Assembly (NCBI RefSeq): GCF_000160835.1
Contig: NZ_GG700737.1
Coordinates: 14,519-78,518, forward strand
Direction: 5' to 3'
From: Limosilactobacillus antri DSM 16041
GTDB lineage: Bacteria > Bacillota > Bacilli > Lactobacillales > Lactobacillaceae
Length of the DNA: 64,000 nucleotides
The notes beneath the pieces are model-generated. The model ran no database searches. It was given only the letters and a program-made list of their open reading frames with translations, and had not been told where the DNA came from. This document shows positions 17,376 through 25,322 of this stretch, one piece after another. Both the position numbers and the translations under genes were made by a program. Every line of letters begins with the position of its first letter. The first letter of the stretch is position 1.

Positions 17376-17981
17376 ATGGAAAAAGCAAAATTAAACGAGC
17401 TTCGGGCCCAGTTGGTGATTGCCCGTCAACGAGGGACCTTGGTTGAAATTCATAATATCCCGCATGATGAATACTTTAACGTTGGCTTTGTTGTGGCGAT
17501 GGATCCGCTCTTTTGCCTGGTAATCAGTATTGATTGGGATGGCAAAATCAATGGCCTGATTGTAATTCGCATCAGCAGTATTGAAAAAATTAAAAGCGAT
17601 ACTGATTACTTGTTGACGATTTCGGAAAAGACGAAGGTGGCGCACCGCCATGGCTACTTTGACCTCTGGCAGGTACAAGAGTTTATCGATGGCCACCCGG
17701 CTTTTAGCAAGGGGGACCTGCTAAACAACGCGTTGAATGATTCATATGCCCACCAGCTGCCCGTAGTGATTGGCACGAAAAAGTACAAGGGCGCTGACGA
17801 CTTTACCGGCCTAATTAACCGGCGCGACCGGGTCAAGCTTGACCTCCACTACTTCAACGAACGGGACCTGTCGTCGTTATGGTCGTATGAGATTTTACTC
17901 GCCCAAATTGACTATGTCCGGGTGCGGGGTACCCAGGCGGCTACGGGACGGCAAATAATGCGGGACCTTTTTCAAAATTAA
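17376..17981 (+). CDS. Hypothetical protein (201 aa)
   Basis: I do not recognise a named family. The 201-residue protein is soluble, without signal peptide or membrane segment. Residues 15-75 show alternating hydrophobic strands (GTLVEIHNI, FNVGFVVAMD, LFCLVISIDWDG, LIVIRISSIEKI) suggestive of a small beta barrel; the rest is mixed and charged, with a second similar strand set near DRVKLDLHYF. ATG 17376 is chosen because GGGAAGGA lies 9 bases upstream; an in-frame ATG at 17343 has no ribosome site. It lies between the kinase (divergent) and rbsR, with no visible terminator, so it could share transcripts with rbsR-rbsK. Confidence 0.7.
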   Translation: MEKAKLNELRAQLVIARQRGTLVEIHNIPHDEYFNVGFVVAMDPLFCLVISIDWDGKINGLIVIRISSIEKIKSDTDYLLTISEKTKVAHRHGYFDLWQVQEFIDGHPAFSKGDLLNNALNDSYAHQLPVVIGTKKYKGADDFTGLINRRDRVKLDLHYFNERDLSSLWSYEILLAQIDYVRVRGTQAATGRQIMRDLFQN

Positions 17982-18042
17982 ATTGCATGCTGGTCAGATT
18001 TAGCTTACCATTCATATTAAAGTTAATTTAAAGAGGAATACC

Positions 18043-19062
18043 ATGGGAAAAAAAGTAACAATTCGAGATATTGCCCGTCTGGCCGGAGTGTCGGTAACGA
18101 CCGTTTCTCAGGTGCTGAACGGCAAGGGCAACCGCTTTAGCAAGAGCACGCGCGAGAAGATCCTAAAGCTGCGGGATGAGTACCAGTACGTGCCGGACTT
18201 CCATGCCCGAAGCCTGATTATGAAGGAGAACATCAATACTATCGGGGTATTGGTGCCGAACGTCAGCGAACCATTTTTTGGAAGCTTTGTTGAAGGGGTT
18301 CAACAGGTCGCGCGGCAGGAAAAACTGATCCCGTTAATCTTCAGTGCGAACCGGGACCCGAAGCTGGAAAAGGCCTACCTGGAGCAGATGGTGGAGCGGT
18401 CGATTGATGGGCTGATTATCGCAAGCGCCCGGATGACCACCGAAATGATTAACCAGGCCCTGGCGAACCGGGAGCTCCCGTACATCTTGTTTGACCGAAA
18501 TTACGATCAGGTCGGGACCCGGGTCCAGACCGATGATTACCATGGTGGCCAGCTGGCTGCGCAACACCTTGTTGAACTGGGCCACCAGAAGTTTTTGTAC
18601 CTGGGGGTTAACTACCTGACGGAAAACTTTAAGCAGCGCTTAGCCGGGTTTAAGGACACTTTATTGGCTAATCAGTTGGCCTTTAACGATGAAGAGGATG
18701 TTTTACGTACGGACCTCAGCCGTCAGGGGGGCTACGAAGCGGCCCGAGCGGTCGCCAGCAGCGGTGCCACGGCGGTCTTTACCGTTAATGACGACGTTGC
18801 CATTGGGCTGTTGCGCGGGTTGCGTGAACTGAAGGTCCGGGTGCCGGAAGAGATTTCCGTGGTGGGCTACGATGATATTGCCTTGGATGAGTACATTTAT
18901 CCCCCATTGACCACCATCCACCAGCCGATTTTTGACTTAGGGGTTGGCGCAACGAAAATCCTGCTGGACCGAATTGACCACAAACGGCAGTCCGAGCAGG
19001 TCGAGCACTTCCCCGTGCGGCTCGTTCGTCGGGAGAGCACGGCACCATATCGTATGGTATAG
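18043..19062 (+). CDS. rbsR: LacI-family repressor, RbsR-like
   Basis: A 339-residue transcription factor. The LacI-type helix-turn-helix is VTIRDIARLAGVSVTTVSQVLNG (residues 5-27), a hinge follows, and residues about 62-335 are the periplasmic-binding-like sugar domain starting NTIGVLVPNVSEPFFG. The next gene, 31 bases on, encodes ribokinase, so a ribose operon regulator is the best reading. No ribose transporter or rbsD is present in the window. ATG follows AGAGGAA by 6 bases. No clear palindromic operator was found immediately upstream. Confidence 0.85.
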   Translation: MGKKVTIRDIARLAGVSVTTVSQVLNGKGNRFSKSTREKILKLRDEYQYVPDFHARSLIMKENINTIGVLVPNVSEPFFGSFVEGVQQVARQEKLIPLIFSANRDPKLEKAYLEQMVERSIDGLIIASARMTTEMINQALANRELPYILFDRNYDQVGTRVQTDDYHGGQLAAQHLVELGHQKFLYLGVNYLTENFKQRLAGFKDTLLANQLAFNDEEDVLRTDLSRQGGYEAARAVASSGATAVFTVNDDVAIGLLRGLRELKVRVPEEISVVGYDDIALDEYIYPPLTTIHQPIFDLGVGATKILLDRIDHKRQSEQVEHFPVRLVRRESTAPYRMV

Positions 19063-19093
19063 TATTAGTACAGAACACGAGGAGGATTACAAA

Positions 19094-20011
19094 ATGAATA
19101 AAGTAACAATTGTCGGTAGCTTAAATGTCGACACGACGTTGCGGATCAAGCGGATGCCCCTGCCTGGCGAAACTTTAGCAGCGGAAGGCAAGAGCAGCGC
19201 CGCAGGAGGCAAGGGGGCCAACCAAGCAGTTTCGGCCGCCCGGTCCGGCGCGCAGACCGCCTTTATCGGTGAAGTCGGTAAGGATAATAGCGGCCAGATG
19301 ATGCTAAGTGAAATGAAGGCAAACGGGATTGACGTTGCCGGAATTCGGGAAAATGACCAGGTCGGTACCGGGACCGCGTCGATTTTGCTGGATGAAAATG
19401 GGCAAAACAGTATCCTGATTTATGGCGGGGCCAACCAGCAGCTTAGTCCCGCAGATGTGGAAGCGGCGCAGGATAAGATTACGACAGCCGACTTTGTGGT
19501 GGCCCAGTTTGAAACGCCCCAAGCTGCGACTCTCCGTGCTTTCCAGCTGGCAAAGGAAAATGGCGTAGCCACCATCTTAAATCCGGCACCGGCCCAGAAG
19601 ATTGACCCGGAAGTTTTGAAGCTGACGGACCTGATTATTCCAAACGAAACGGAAAGTGCGGAATTGACTGGGGTGATCATTACTGATGAGACCTCAATGC
19701 TGATTTCAGCGGCTAAGTTTGCCCAAATGGGGGTCCGCAACCTGATCATTACCGTCGGGGCCAAGGGAGCGTTCTACTGCACGCAGGACGGTTATAACTT
19801 TATTCCGGCGTTTAAGGTCAACGCGGTCGACACGACTGCAGCTGGCGATACCTTTATCGGGGCACTATCGTCACAGCTCAAGCCGGATATGAGCAATATT
19901 GAAAAAGCCCTGGTTTACGCACAACGGGCTAGTTCATTAGCAGTTCAAAAGATGGGGGCCTTGCCATCAATTCCGACGAAGGAACAAATCTTGGCGGCAG
20001 GCCAAAACTAA
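19094..20011 (+). CDS. rbsK: Ribokinase
   Basis: A 305-residue PfkB-family kinase that makes ribose-5-phosphate from ribose and ATP. The N-terminal signature is GSLNVDTTLRIKRMPLPGET, followed by GGKGANQAVSAARSG (about residues 38-52); the C-terminal catalytic motif is DTTAAGDTFIGA (about residues 248-259) with the catalytic Asp in GD. ATG 19094 follows GAGGAGG by 8 bases; a longer frame reaching back into rbsR is not credible. It is the second gene of an rbsR-rbsK pair, possibly with an extra start from TGGTATAGT at 19055-19063. In this heterofermentative-type lineage ribose-5-phosphate would enter the phosphoketolase path, an inference from general knowledge. Confidence 0.93.
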   Translation: MNKVTIVGSLNVDTTLRIKRMPLPGETLAAEGKSSAAGGKGANQAVSAARSGAQTAFIGEVGKDNSGQMMLSEMKANGIDVAGIRENDQVGTGTASILLDENGQNSILIYGGANQQLSPADVEAAQDKITTADFVVAQFETPQAATLRAFQLAKENGVATILNPAPAQKIDPEVLKLTDLIIPNETESAELTGVIITDETSMLISAAKFAQMGVRNLIITVGAKGAFYCTQDGYNFIPAFKVNAVDTTAAGDTFIGALSSQLKPDMSNIEKALVYAQRASSLAVQKMGALPSIPTKEQILAAGQN

Positions 20012-20020
20012 ACGCGCAAT

Positions 20021-20059
20021 GGGGGATGCGGCAGTTAATGCCACGTCTCCTTAGTTTTT
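20021..20059 (+). terminator. Probable terminator of rbsK
   Basis: Imperfect stem GGgGAtGcGGCA / TGCCaCgTCtCC followed by TTAGTTTTT. Confidence 0.5.
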
Positions 20060-20077
20060 AAGCGAGGTTAATGACTA

Positions 20078-20314
20078 ATGAAAGCAGAATACCTAATCAA
20101 GGTGATTTTACCGCCGTTTATTATTTTTGCGGTCCTGGTGGCCCTGACGATTGCTAAGCTGATCTCCGGCTGGCTGATGTATGTACTGTGGATTGGCGGC
20201 TTTGTGGTTGCCAACCTCATTGTCACAAAGATTACGGCAAAGTGGAGTTACCAGCGGCGGCGTGAACTGCGGATGAAGGAAGAACAGAAAAATGCAAAAA
20301 ATACGGACAAGTAG
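20078..20314 (+). CDS. Small two-TM membrane protein
   Basis: A 78-residue protein with two hydrophobic helices (about residues 5-26 and 30-50), then a strongly charged tail rich in Arg, Lys and Glu. No family is recognised. GAGGTTAAT precedes ATG 20078. Its last 23 bases overlap the start of the CPBP protease gene, so the two are translationally coupled and possibly act together in the membrane. Confidence 0.65.
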   Translation: MKAEYLIKVILPPFIIFAVLVALTIAKLISGWLMYVLWIGGFVVANLIVTKITAKWSYQRRRELRMKEEQKNAKNTDK

Positions 20315-20984
20315 GCTGGGCAACTGGTTTTATCGGGTGGGCATTGTTGCGGTGTTCTTCCTGCTGATCCAGGTGCCGCCGATGGCAGTGGTAATTGCCA
20401 ACCGGTACCCGGCTAATCAGGAACTGGCGATTACCCTAGCCGTCATCTTTGTAGTGCTGTTTTTAGCCATCATTGCTGGGGCCCGCCGGGTCTACCGGCG
20501 TTGTAACCAGCTGCCGGTGACAAAGGGGATTAATTGGCGCCTGGTGGTTGGCGGCTATGCTGCTTTGCTGGTTGGGATGATGATTTTTGGCTGGTTAAAC
20601 CAGTGGCTTTTTCATCAGACGAGCACGGCGAATAATGAGATTATCCGGCAGCTGCTTAACCACAACCGGATTATTACGGTGGTGTTTGTTATATCGTCGT
20701 TTACCCTGACCCCGATTGCGGAGGAGCTAATTTTTCGCGGCATCCTGACGAACCTCTTTTTTCGCCGGAATGCTCTCTGGTCTAAAATGGTCTTATCGGG
20801 ATTGGTCTTTTCGGCAGCCCATACGAGTACGACGATTGTCAGCTTCCTGCTTTATTGCTTCATGGGGATGGTCCTGACGTACGTTTACCGACAGTCTGGC
20901 AATTTAAAAAATAGTATCTTGGTTCACGGGATTAATAATTTGCTGGCGATGCTGATGATGGTGATGTCGCTAGCCGGTAATTGA
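20292..20984 (+). CDS. CPBP-family intramembrane metalloprotease
   Basis: A 230-residue polytopic protein of the Abi/CPBP group. The three active-site motifs are visible: EELIFRG (about residues 144-150), the His in FSAAHTS (about 175) and HGINN near 217 with its conserved Asn. Relatives include eukaryotic CAAX proteases and bacteriocin-immunity proteins of lactobacilli; no bacteriocin gene is seen here, so self-immunity is not supported. The ATG lies inside the preceding small membrane-protein gene, preceded by GGAAGAA. A strong terminator follows. Confidence 0.88.
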   Translation: MQKIRTSRLGNWFYRVGIVAVFFLLIQVPPMAVVIANRYPANQELAITLAVIFVVLFLAIIAGARRVYRRCNQLPVTKGINWRLVVGGYAALLVGMMIFGWLNQWLFHQTSTANNEIIRQLLNHNRIITVVFVISSFTLTPIAEELIFRGILTNLFFRRNALWSKMVLSGLVFSAAHTSTTIVSFLLYCFMGMVLTYVYRQSGNLKNSILVHGINNLLAMLMMVMSLAGN

Positions 20985-20992
20985 TCGCTTAG

Positions 20993-21033
20993 AAATGGCA
21001 AGTGAGGCTGAGCGCCTTGCTTGCCATTTTTTA
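20993..21033 (+). terminator. Terminator of the CPBP gene
   Basis: Stem AAATGGCAAG / CTTGCCATTT with an inner imperfect arm, then TTTT. Confidence 0.85.
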
Positions 21034-21111
21034 TCCCTGTTATTAAATATACGGGAGAAGGCCTTAATTGCACTTTAGCGGGGATTTTTTCGCGGTCACT
21101 TATCAATCGGC

Positions 21112-21139
21112 CAATCGATAAAAGCGCTTTCGATTTTTT
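21112..21139. promoter_or_regulatory. Cre-like palindrome and hairpin upstream of the sigma gene
   Basis: Between the CPBP gene and the sigma-factor gene there is about 400 bp without a convincing ORF. It holds TAAAAGCGCTTTCG (21119-21132), 12 of 14 matches to TGAAAGCGCTTTCA, inside a hairpin AATCG..CGATT followed by TTTTTT. It also holds a perfect 10-bp inverted repeat, TTTGGCAAAC (21148-21157) and GTTTGCCAAA (21205-21214). Whether it works as CcpA site, attenuator or both is unknown. Confidence 0.4.
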
Positions 21140-21394
21140 GCCGTGGATTTGGCAAACAGGAAGTGCGCTGGAATGGGAACCGGCTGGGGAGCGTTCGATT
21201 AGCGGTTTGCCAAAGTTTTGCAGAGGATTGTTAATCCACTTTGATTTTGCTAAATTGTTAACAGACACGTGGATTTTGCGTGAATTACGCACCAGACCAT
21301 GGGGAAGGCAAATACCATGGTGGGGGGATCAATAAAAATAAAGGAGATCAAAAATCGTGACGAGTCAATAGACAATATCAGGGAGTTTTTATTA

Positions 21395-21946
21395 ATGCGT
21401 TTGAAACAAGGACCACAGGGACGTGATGGCGGTAACGGAAAGCAAGAAGAGATTTTTCAGCGGTATCGACCGCTAATCATCAAGCTTTGGCAACGATATT
21501 ATGTTTCCGGACTTGAGCTAGCCGACTGGGAACAGGAAGCAAGACCGGTAATTCTTCGGGTTTTGGAGCTGTACCGGGGTGACGGTAAGGATCAGTTTAG
21601 CGGCTTCTTAAAGCAGAGCTTAGTTAACCGCATCTTAGACTTATACCGGGCCCGGCAGGCTCACAAGCGGATTCCGGCAGAAAAAATTGGGGCGTTAACG
21701 CCGGAATCTGAAGAAATGCTGCAAGAGCAGCCATGGCGTCAGCCTGAGGAACTGGTTCATGGGCATTTCTGCTTGCGGCAATTAATCGCGGCCTGCTCGC
21801 CTTTTGAACGTCAGGTACTGATTAGCTATAACCAGGGATACTCAACAGACGAGGTGGCAGAACGGCTGCGGTGTACAAAGCGTCAGGTGCAAAGTGCAAT
21901 GGGACGGAGTAGGCGAAAAATGCTGGAGATTATTCAAGCCAGTTAA
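21395..21946 (+). CDS. Sigma-70-family factor, ComX/SigH-like
   Basis: A 183-residue single-unit sigma factor. Residues about 18-70 resemble region 2 (EEIFQRYRPLIIKLWQRYY, then DWEQEARPVILRVLELYR), and the C-terminal block GYSTDEVAERLRCTKRQVQSA is a region 4 helix-turn-helix. Length and organisation match the SigH/ComX proteins of lactobacilli that switch on late competence genes; that role is inferred. ATG 21395 is preferred because GGGAG lies 9 bases before it; upstream in-frame starts (21299, 21317) have no ribosome site. The long leader carries a cre-like palindrome. The cre-controlled RNA starts about 85 bases downstream. Confidence 0.75.
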   Translation: MRLKQGPQGRDGGNGKQEEIFQRYRPLIIKLWQRYYVSGLELADWEQEARPVILRVLELYRGDGKDQFSGFLKQSLVNRILDLYRARQAHKRIPAEKIGALTPESEEMLQEQPWRQPEELVHGHFCLRQLIAACSPFERQVLISYNQGYSTDEVAERLRCTKRQVQSAMGRSRRKMLEIIQAS

Positions 21947-21993
21947 GCGCGCATGATTGGGATATGAAGTGAGCTGATTTTTTTAGCTCAATA

Positions 21994-22022
21994 TTGTAAT
22001 CGCTTACAAAATATGGTATATT
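21994..22022 (+). promoter_or_regulatory. Promoter of the structured RNA with an embedded perfect cre site
   Basis: TTGTAA (21994-21999), 17-base spacer, TATATT (22017-22022) with an upstream TG. The sequence TGTAATCGCTTACA (21995-22008) fits the CcpA consensus TGWAANCGNTNWCA at all defined positions and covers the -35 and half the spacer, so CcpA binding would block RNA polymerase. Confidence 0.8.
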
Positions 22023-22029
22023 ATGGGTG

Positions 22030-22316
22030 TGGAAGGAAAAGTAAATGAGTCCATGATTCGTCATGAAGTTCTCCCACCCGATTCAGTGCCGAAGGAAGTT
22101 AAGGAGTAGGCAGAAGCAACGTAAGTGTGACCAGAAACATCGCTTAAGGTTTAGATCTAACCATCGTGGTCACCGGGGTGCGCTGATGGGGCGGTTAAAA
22201 AGCGACTTTGCGGAAGTTTAGAATCAAAGATAGTTAATTAATCAGTTCCAGTGCAAAGTAGCGAGATTCCTTCCGTATAAGTAAGGGACGAGGATTTAAG
22301 TTCTCGTCCCTTTTTT
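22030..22316 (+). ncRNA. Free-standing structured RNA of unknown class, probably CcpA-repressed
   Basis: About 285 nt between the sigma gene and tRNA-Leu, with no long ORF. It has its own promoter, a closing stem of 8 bp (GGAAGGAA 22031-22038 with TTCCTTCC 22267-22274), an inner hairpin (GTGACCA 22127-22133 with TGGTCAC 22167-22173, capped by GGTT..AACC) and a strong terminator. No RNase P, tmRNA or SRP signature motifs are visible. The closed-rod topology leaves 6S RNA possible, but I cannot confirm it. The perfect cre in the promoter and an 18-codon ORF (22053-22109) also recall dual-function catabolite-controlled sRNAs such as Bacillus SR1; homology is not claimed. Confidence 0.65.
22285..22316 (+). 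terminator. Terminator of the structured RNA
   Basis: Perfect stem GGGACGAG / CTCGTCCC with a 10-base loop and TTTTTT. Confidence 0.92.
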
Positions 22317-22471
22317 GATTCTATATAAGGTAAGTGGCAGTTGCTGAAGCAGGTGGAGGAGCCCCGCGCGGTTTTAGCACGAACTGGTTACGAAATGGCG
22401 ATTGAATGGGGCGGCAGGAAGCCACTAAAAGGGGGAATTTGCAAAAATAATAAATTAATCCTAAATTATGC

Positions 22472-22499
22472 TTGCAATTTTTCTGGGAATCAGTATAAT
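22472..22499 (+). promoter_or_regulatory. Promoter of tRNA-Leu
   Basis: TTGCAA (22472-22477), 16-base spacer, TATAAT (22494-22499). Confidence 0.75.
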
Positions 22500-22537
22500 A
22501 ATTATTGTTGTCTGGTTGATAACAACTAAATAGCGAT

Positions 22538-22621
22538 GCCCCAGTGGCGGAATTGGCAGACGCGCAACGTTCAGGTCGTTGTATGGGTTTCCATGTACAG
22601 GTTCGAATCCTGTTTGGGGCA
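22538..22621 (+). tRNA. tRNA-Leu, anticodon CAG
   Basis: The acceptor arms GCCCCAG and TTGGGGC pair. The D-arm is typical of Leu (GGCGGAATTGGCAGACGC), and the anticodon stem CAACG/CGTTG encloses TTCAGGT with anticodon CAG. A long class II variable arm (ATGGGTTTCCAT) and T-arm CAGG-TTCGAAT-CCTG follow. CCA is not encoded. It has its own promoter and terminator. Confidence 0.96.
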
Positions 22622-22628
22622 TATGGTT

Positions 22629-22660
22629 AGTCCGGTAAAGATTACTTTACCGGGCTTTTT
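22629..22660 (+). terminator. Terminator of tRNA-Leu
   Basis: Stem AGtCCGGTAAAG / CTTTACCGGgCT and a T run. Confidence 0.85.
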
Positions 22661-22758
22661 CTTTATCCATATTTGCTAGACGTACATCAGTCAGAGAGTT
22701 TGATGCTCCTAAGCCACCGGCAGCAGGGATAGTACGAGAATTGAGAATGAGTGCTTAG

Positions 22759-22790
22759 CAGTTGGGAGGCTTGCTCCCCAGCTGTTTTTT
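22759..22790 (+). terminator. Orphan terminator ahead of the cysteine desulfurase promoter
   Basis: Stem CAGtTGGGaG / CTCCCCAgCTG followed by TTTTTT. No gene is seen between the tRNA terminator and this one, so either a short transcript ends here or it backs up the tRNA terminator. The desulfurase -10 TATAAT (22793-22798) abuts it. Confidence 0.6.
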
Positions 22791-22890
22791 GTTATAATAT
22801 GAAGTTGCTTTAAGAATGGGTCGAACCAACCCTGCCGGTGGGCAAACCGGTTGATGACCGTCAGATGAAATTATCAGAGGAGCAAATGCA

Positions 22891-24039
22891 ATGATCTATT
22901 TTGATAATAGCGCGACGACAAAAGTATCCCCCGAAGTATTGGCTACTTATGATACGGTTAGCCAAAAAATCTGGGGGAACCCAAGCAGCCTGCACAACTT
23001 TGGTGAAGAGGCCTGGAACCTATTGGAACAGGCCCGGCAGCAAATCGCCAAGCTAATGGGTGTCAAGCCGGGTGAAATTATTTTCACCAGTGGTGGCTCA
23101 GAGGGTGACAACTGGGTGATCAAGGGAACCGCCCTGGCGAAGCACCGCTTTGGCAAACACATTATTACGACTTCTGTAGAACACGCGGCGGTTCGGAATG
23201 CAATGGCCCAATTGGAAGAACTGGGCTTTGAAGTTACCTACCTCCCCGTGGACAAGGAGGGGCGGATTGATCCGGCAGACGTCGAGGCGGCCCTACGTTC
23301 CGATACCATCTTAGTATCCATCATGGCCGTTAATAACGAAATTGGTACCATCCAGCCGATTAAAGAGGTTGGCGAAATTCTCAAGGATTACCCCAACGTC
23401 CACTACATGGTTGACGCAGTGCAAGCAATCGGCAAGGGCTTAGATGACCTTGTCTTCAGCGACCGGGTTGACTTTGCAACCTTCTCCGGGCATAAGTTCC
23501 ATGCTCCCCGGGGGACCGGTTTTGTCTATGTTAAGAGTGGCCGGAAGCTCTCGCCGCTGATTGACGGTGGTGGCCAGGAACGGACCCTGCGGAGCGGGAC
23601 CGAAAACACGCCTGGTGATGTGGCACTGGCCCGGGCAATCCGCCTAGTTAAGGAAAAGGAAGCGGCGACCGTGCAAAGCGAGCAGGCGATTAAGGAACGG
23701 ATATACGACCACCTCAAGCAGTTTGACCATGTCCGGATCTTCTCTGGCCGGGATACTGGCTTTGCGCCGCACGTTCTCTGCTTTGCGATTGTCGGTGTTC
23801 GGGGAGAAACGATTGTCCACGCCTTTGAAGAACAGGGAATCTACATCTCAACCACCAGCGCATGCGCTTCCAAGAAGCATGCGGAAGCCGGGACTCTGGC
23901 TGCCATGAAGGTGCCGGAAAACGAAGCCACCAGTGCGGTCCGGATTAGTCTCGGTGACCAGAATACCCTGGCGGACGCGGATGAATTTAACCGCGTCTTT
24001 GACCAGCTCTATGCCGGCTTCCAAAAAATTATTGATTAG
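22891..24039 (+). CDS. Cysteine desulfurase (NifS/IscS family)
   Basis: A 382-residue PLP enzyme that takes sulfur from cysteine as a persulfide. The PLP lysine is in [13 protein letters not shown] (about residue 200), the N-terminal [11 protein letters not shown] block is typical, and the catalytic Cys sits in [11 protein letters not shown] (about residue 324). The next gene, 19 bases on, is thiI, so it most likely serves as the dedicated sulfur donor (NifZ/YrbB-like role) for 4-thiouridine in tRNA. This pairing is well known in Firmicutes. ATG follows GAGGAG. A leader of about 85 nt with a CCGG..CCGG hairpin precedes it. Confidence 0.95.
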   Translation: MIYFDNSATTKVSPEVLATYDTVSQKIWGNPSSLHNFGEEAWNLLEQARQQIAKLMGVKPGEIIFTSGGSEGDNWVIKGTALAKHRFGKHIITTSVEHAAVRNAMAQLEELGFEVTYLPVDKEGRIDPADVEAALRSDTILVSIMAVNNEIGTIQPIKEVGEILKDYPNVHYMVDAVQAIGKGLDDLVFSDRVDFATFSGHKFHAPRGTGFVYVKSGRKLSPLIDGGGQERTLRSGTENTPGDVALARAIRLVKEKEAATVQSEQAIKERIYDHLKQFDHVRIFSGRDTGFAPHVLCFAIVGVRGETIVHAFEEQGIYISTTSACASKKHAEAGTLAAMKVPENEATSAVRISLGDQNTLADADEFNRVFDQLYAGFQKIID

Positions 24040-24058
24040 CAGCGAAGGAGGAAACCAC

Positions 24059-25279
24059 TTGCAATACACTGAAATTATGGTGCGTTACGGCGAACTTTCC
24101 ACGAAGGGGCACAATAAGAAATCATTTATTGACCGCTTGGGGATGAACGTCCGCCACGCCCTCCATCAATTTAGCCAAGTTAAGGTCCACGCGCAGCAGG
24201 ACCGGCTCCACGTTCAACTGAACGGGGCCGACTATGATGCCGTGATGGCCCGTTTGAAAGATGTTTTCGGGATTCAAACCTTTTCCCCGTCAATTAAGGT
24301 TGCCAAAGACTTTGCAGCGGTTGCTCAAGCGGCCGAAGCGATGGTGGCGGAACAGGTGACGAAGCCGGTCACCTTTAAAATCGAAACCAAGCGGGCGGAC
24401 CACCACTTTCCAATTGACACCTTTGCGATGAACAACCGGCTGGGTGGCGACCTTTTGGATAAGTTTCCGGATCAGCTGAAGGTTGACGTCCACCACCCCG
24501 ACCTGACGATCCGGGTTGAAATCCGTTTGGACGGCATTTACCTTTCCAGCGAAACCATCAAGGGTGCTGGCGGCTTGCCGGTGGGAACGGCTGGTAAGGG
24601 AATGATGATGCTTTCCGGTGGAATCGACTCGCCAGTGGCCGCCTACCTGGGGATGAAGCGGGGCGTTTCGATGGAAATGGTCCACTTCTTTAGTCCGCCG
24701 TACACCAGTCCGCAGGCCCTTGCGAAGGCCAAACAGTTAACGGAAAAGCTGGCTAAGTACTCCGGCAGCATTCGGTTTATCCAGGTACCATTTACCGAAA
24801 TTCAGGAAACCGTGAAGGAAAAGGTGCCGGAAGGCTACCTGATGACGGTCCAGCGGCGGATGATGCTGCGGCTGGCAACGGCGATTATGGAAAAGCGCCA
24901 CGGACTAGCGATCTTTAATGGTGAGTCGCTCGGCCAGGTTGCTTCCCAGACTATGGAAAGTATGCTGGCGATTGAAGACGTGACCAACTATCCCGTCTTG
25001 CGGCCGGTCCTCTCCTTCGACAAGACGGAAATTATCAAAATCGCCGAAGACATCGACACCTATGACCTCTCAATCCTGCCGTATGAGGACTGCTGCACGG
25101 TCTTCACGCCGCCGTCGCCGAAGACCAAGCCGAGCGTGAAGAAGGCCCGGCTGTACGAGCAGAGGCTCGACATTGCGGGCCTGGTTCAGCGTTCCCTGGA
25201 GGGCATTAAGATTACTGAAATTCACCCGGGAGAAGACTTTTTAAACCAGAACGAGGATGTTTTCGCGGAACTTCTGTAA
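24059..25279 (+). CDS. thiI: tRNA 4-thiouridine synthase ThiI
   Basis: A 406-residue enzyme that adenylates U8 of tRNA and transfers sulfur to it. Residues about 60-165 hold the THUMP RNA-binding domain; the PP-loop ATP site is [11 protein letters not shown] (about residues 184-194). There is no C-terminal rhodanese domain, as is normal for Gram-positive ThiI. The start is TTG 24059, 7 bases after GGAGGA, giving [17 protein letters not shown], the usual family N-terminus; a longer frame into the desulfurase gene is not credible. It forms an operon with the cysteine desulfurase. Confidence 0.95.
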   Translation: MQYTEIMVRYGELSTKGHNKKSFIDRLGMNVRHALHQFSQVKVHAQQDRLHVQLNGADYDAVMARLKDVFGIQTFSPSIKVAKDFAAVAQAAEAMVAEQVTKPVTFKIETKRADHHFPIDTFAMNNRLGGDLLDKFPDQLKVDVHHPDLTIRVEIRLDGIYLSSETIKGAGGLPVGTAGKGMMMLSGGIDSPVAAYLGMKRGVSMEMVHFFSPPYTSPQALAKAKQLTEKLAKYSGSIRFIQVPFTEIQETVKEKVPEGYLMTVQRRMMLRLATAIMEKRHGLAIFNGESLGQVASQTMESMLAIEDVTNYPVLRPVLSFDKTEIIKIAEDIDTYDLSILPYEDCCTVFTPPSPKTKPSVKKARLYEQRLDIAGLVQRSLEGIKITEIHPGEDFLNQNEDVFAELL

Positions 25280-25287
25280 ATTCCTGC

Positions 25288-25316
25288 TTGACGCCGCAAA
25301 ATTATTTAGCTATGAT
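25288..25316 (+). promoter_or_regulatory. Promoter of the valS T-box transcript
   Basis: TTGACG (25288-25293), 17-base spacer, TATGAT (25311-25316). Confidence 0.75.
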
Positions 25317-25322
25317 ACAAGC

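Noticed and set aside
20078..20984. Bacteriocin-immunity pair made of the small membrane protein and the CPBP protease
   Set aside because: No double-glycine leader peptide, bacteriocin precursor, ABC exporter or two-component system is nearby.
22030..22280. RNase P RNA, tmRNA or SRP RNA at this locus
   Set aside because: The GAGGAAAGTCC/ACAGAA motifs of RNase P, the tRNA-like ends of tmRNA and the GGAAG-type domain of SRP RNA are not visible.
22341..22529. 62-codon frame between the structured RNA and tRNA-Leu
   Set aside because: It needs a TTG start without a ribosome site, overlaps the tRNA promoter and has no recognisable composition or domain.
22709..22740. AGTACGAGA nine-mer resembling the sarcin-ricin loop of 23S rRNA
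   Set aside because: Nine bases are too few; the flanks do not match rRNA, and such loop-E sequences arise in many RNAs.
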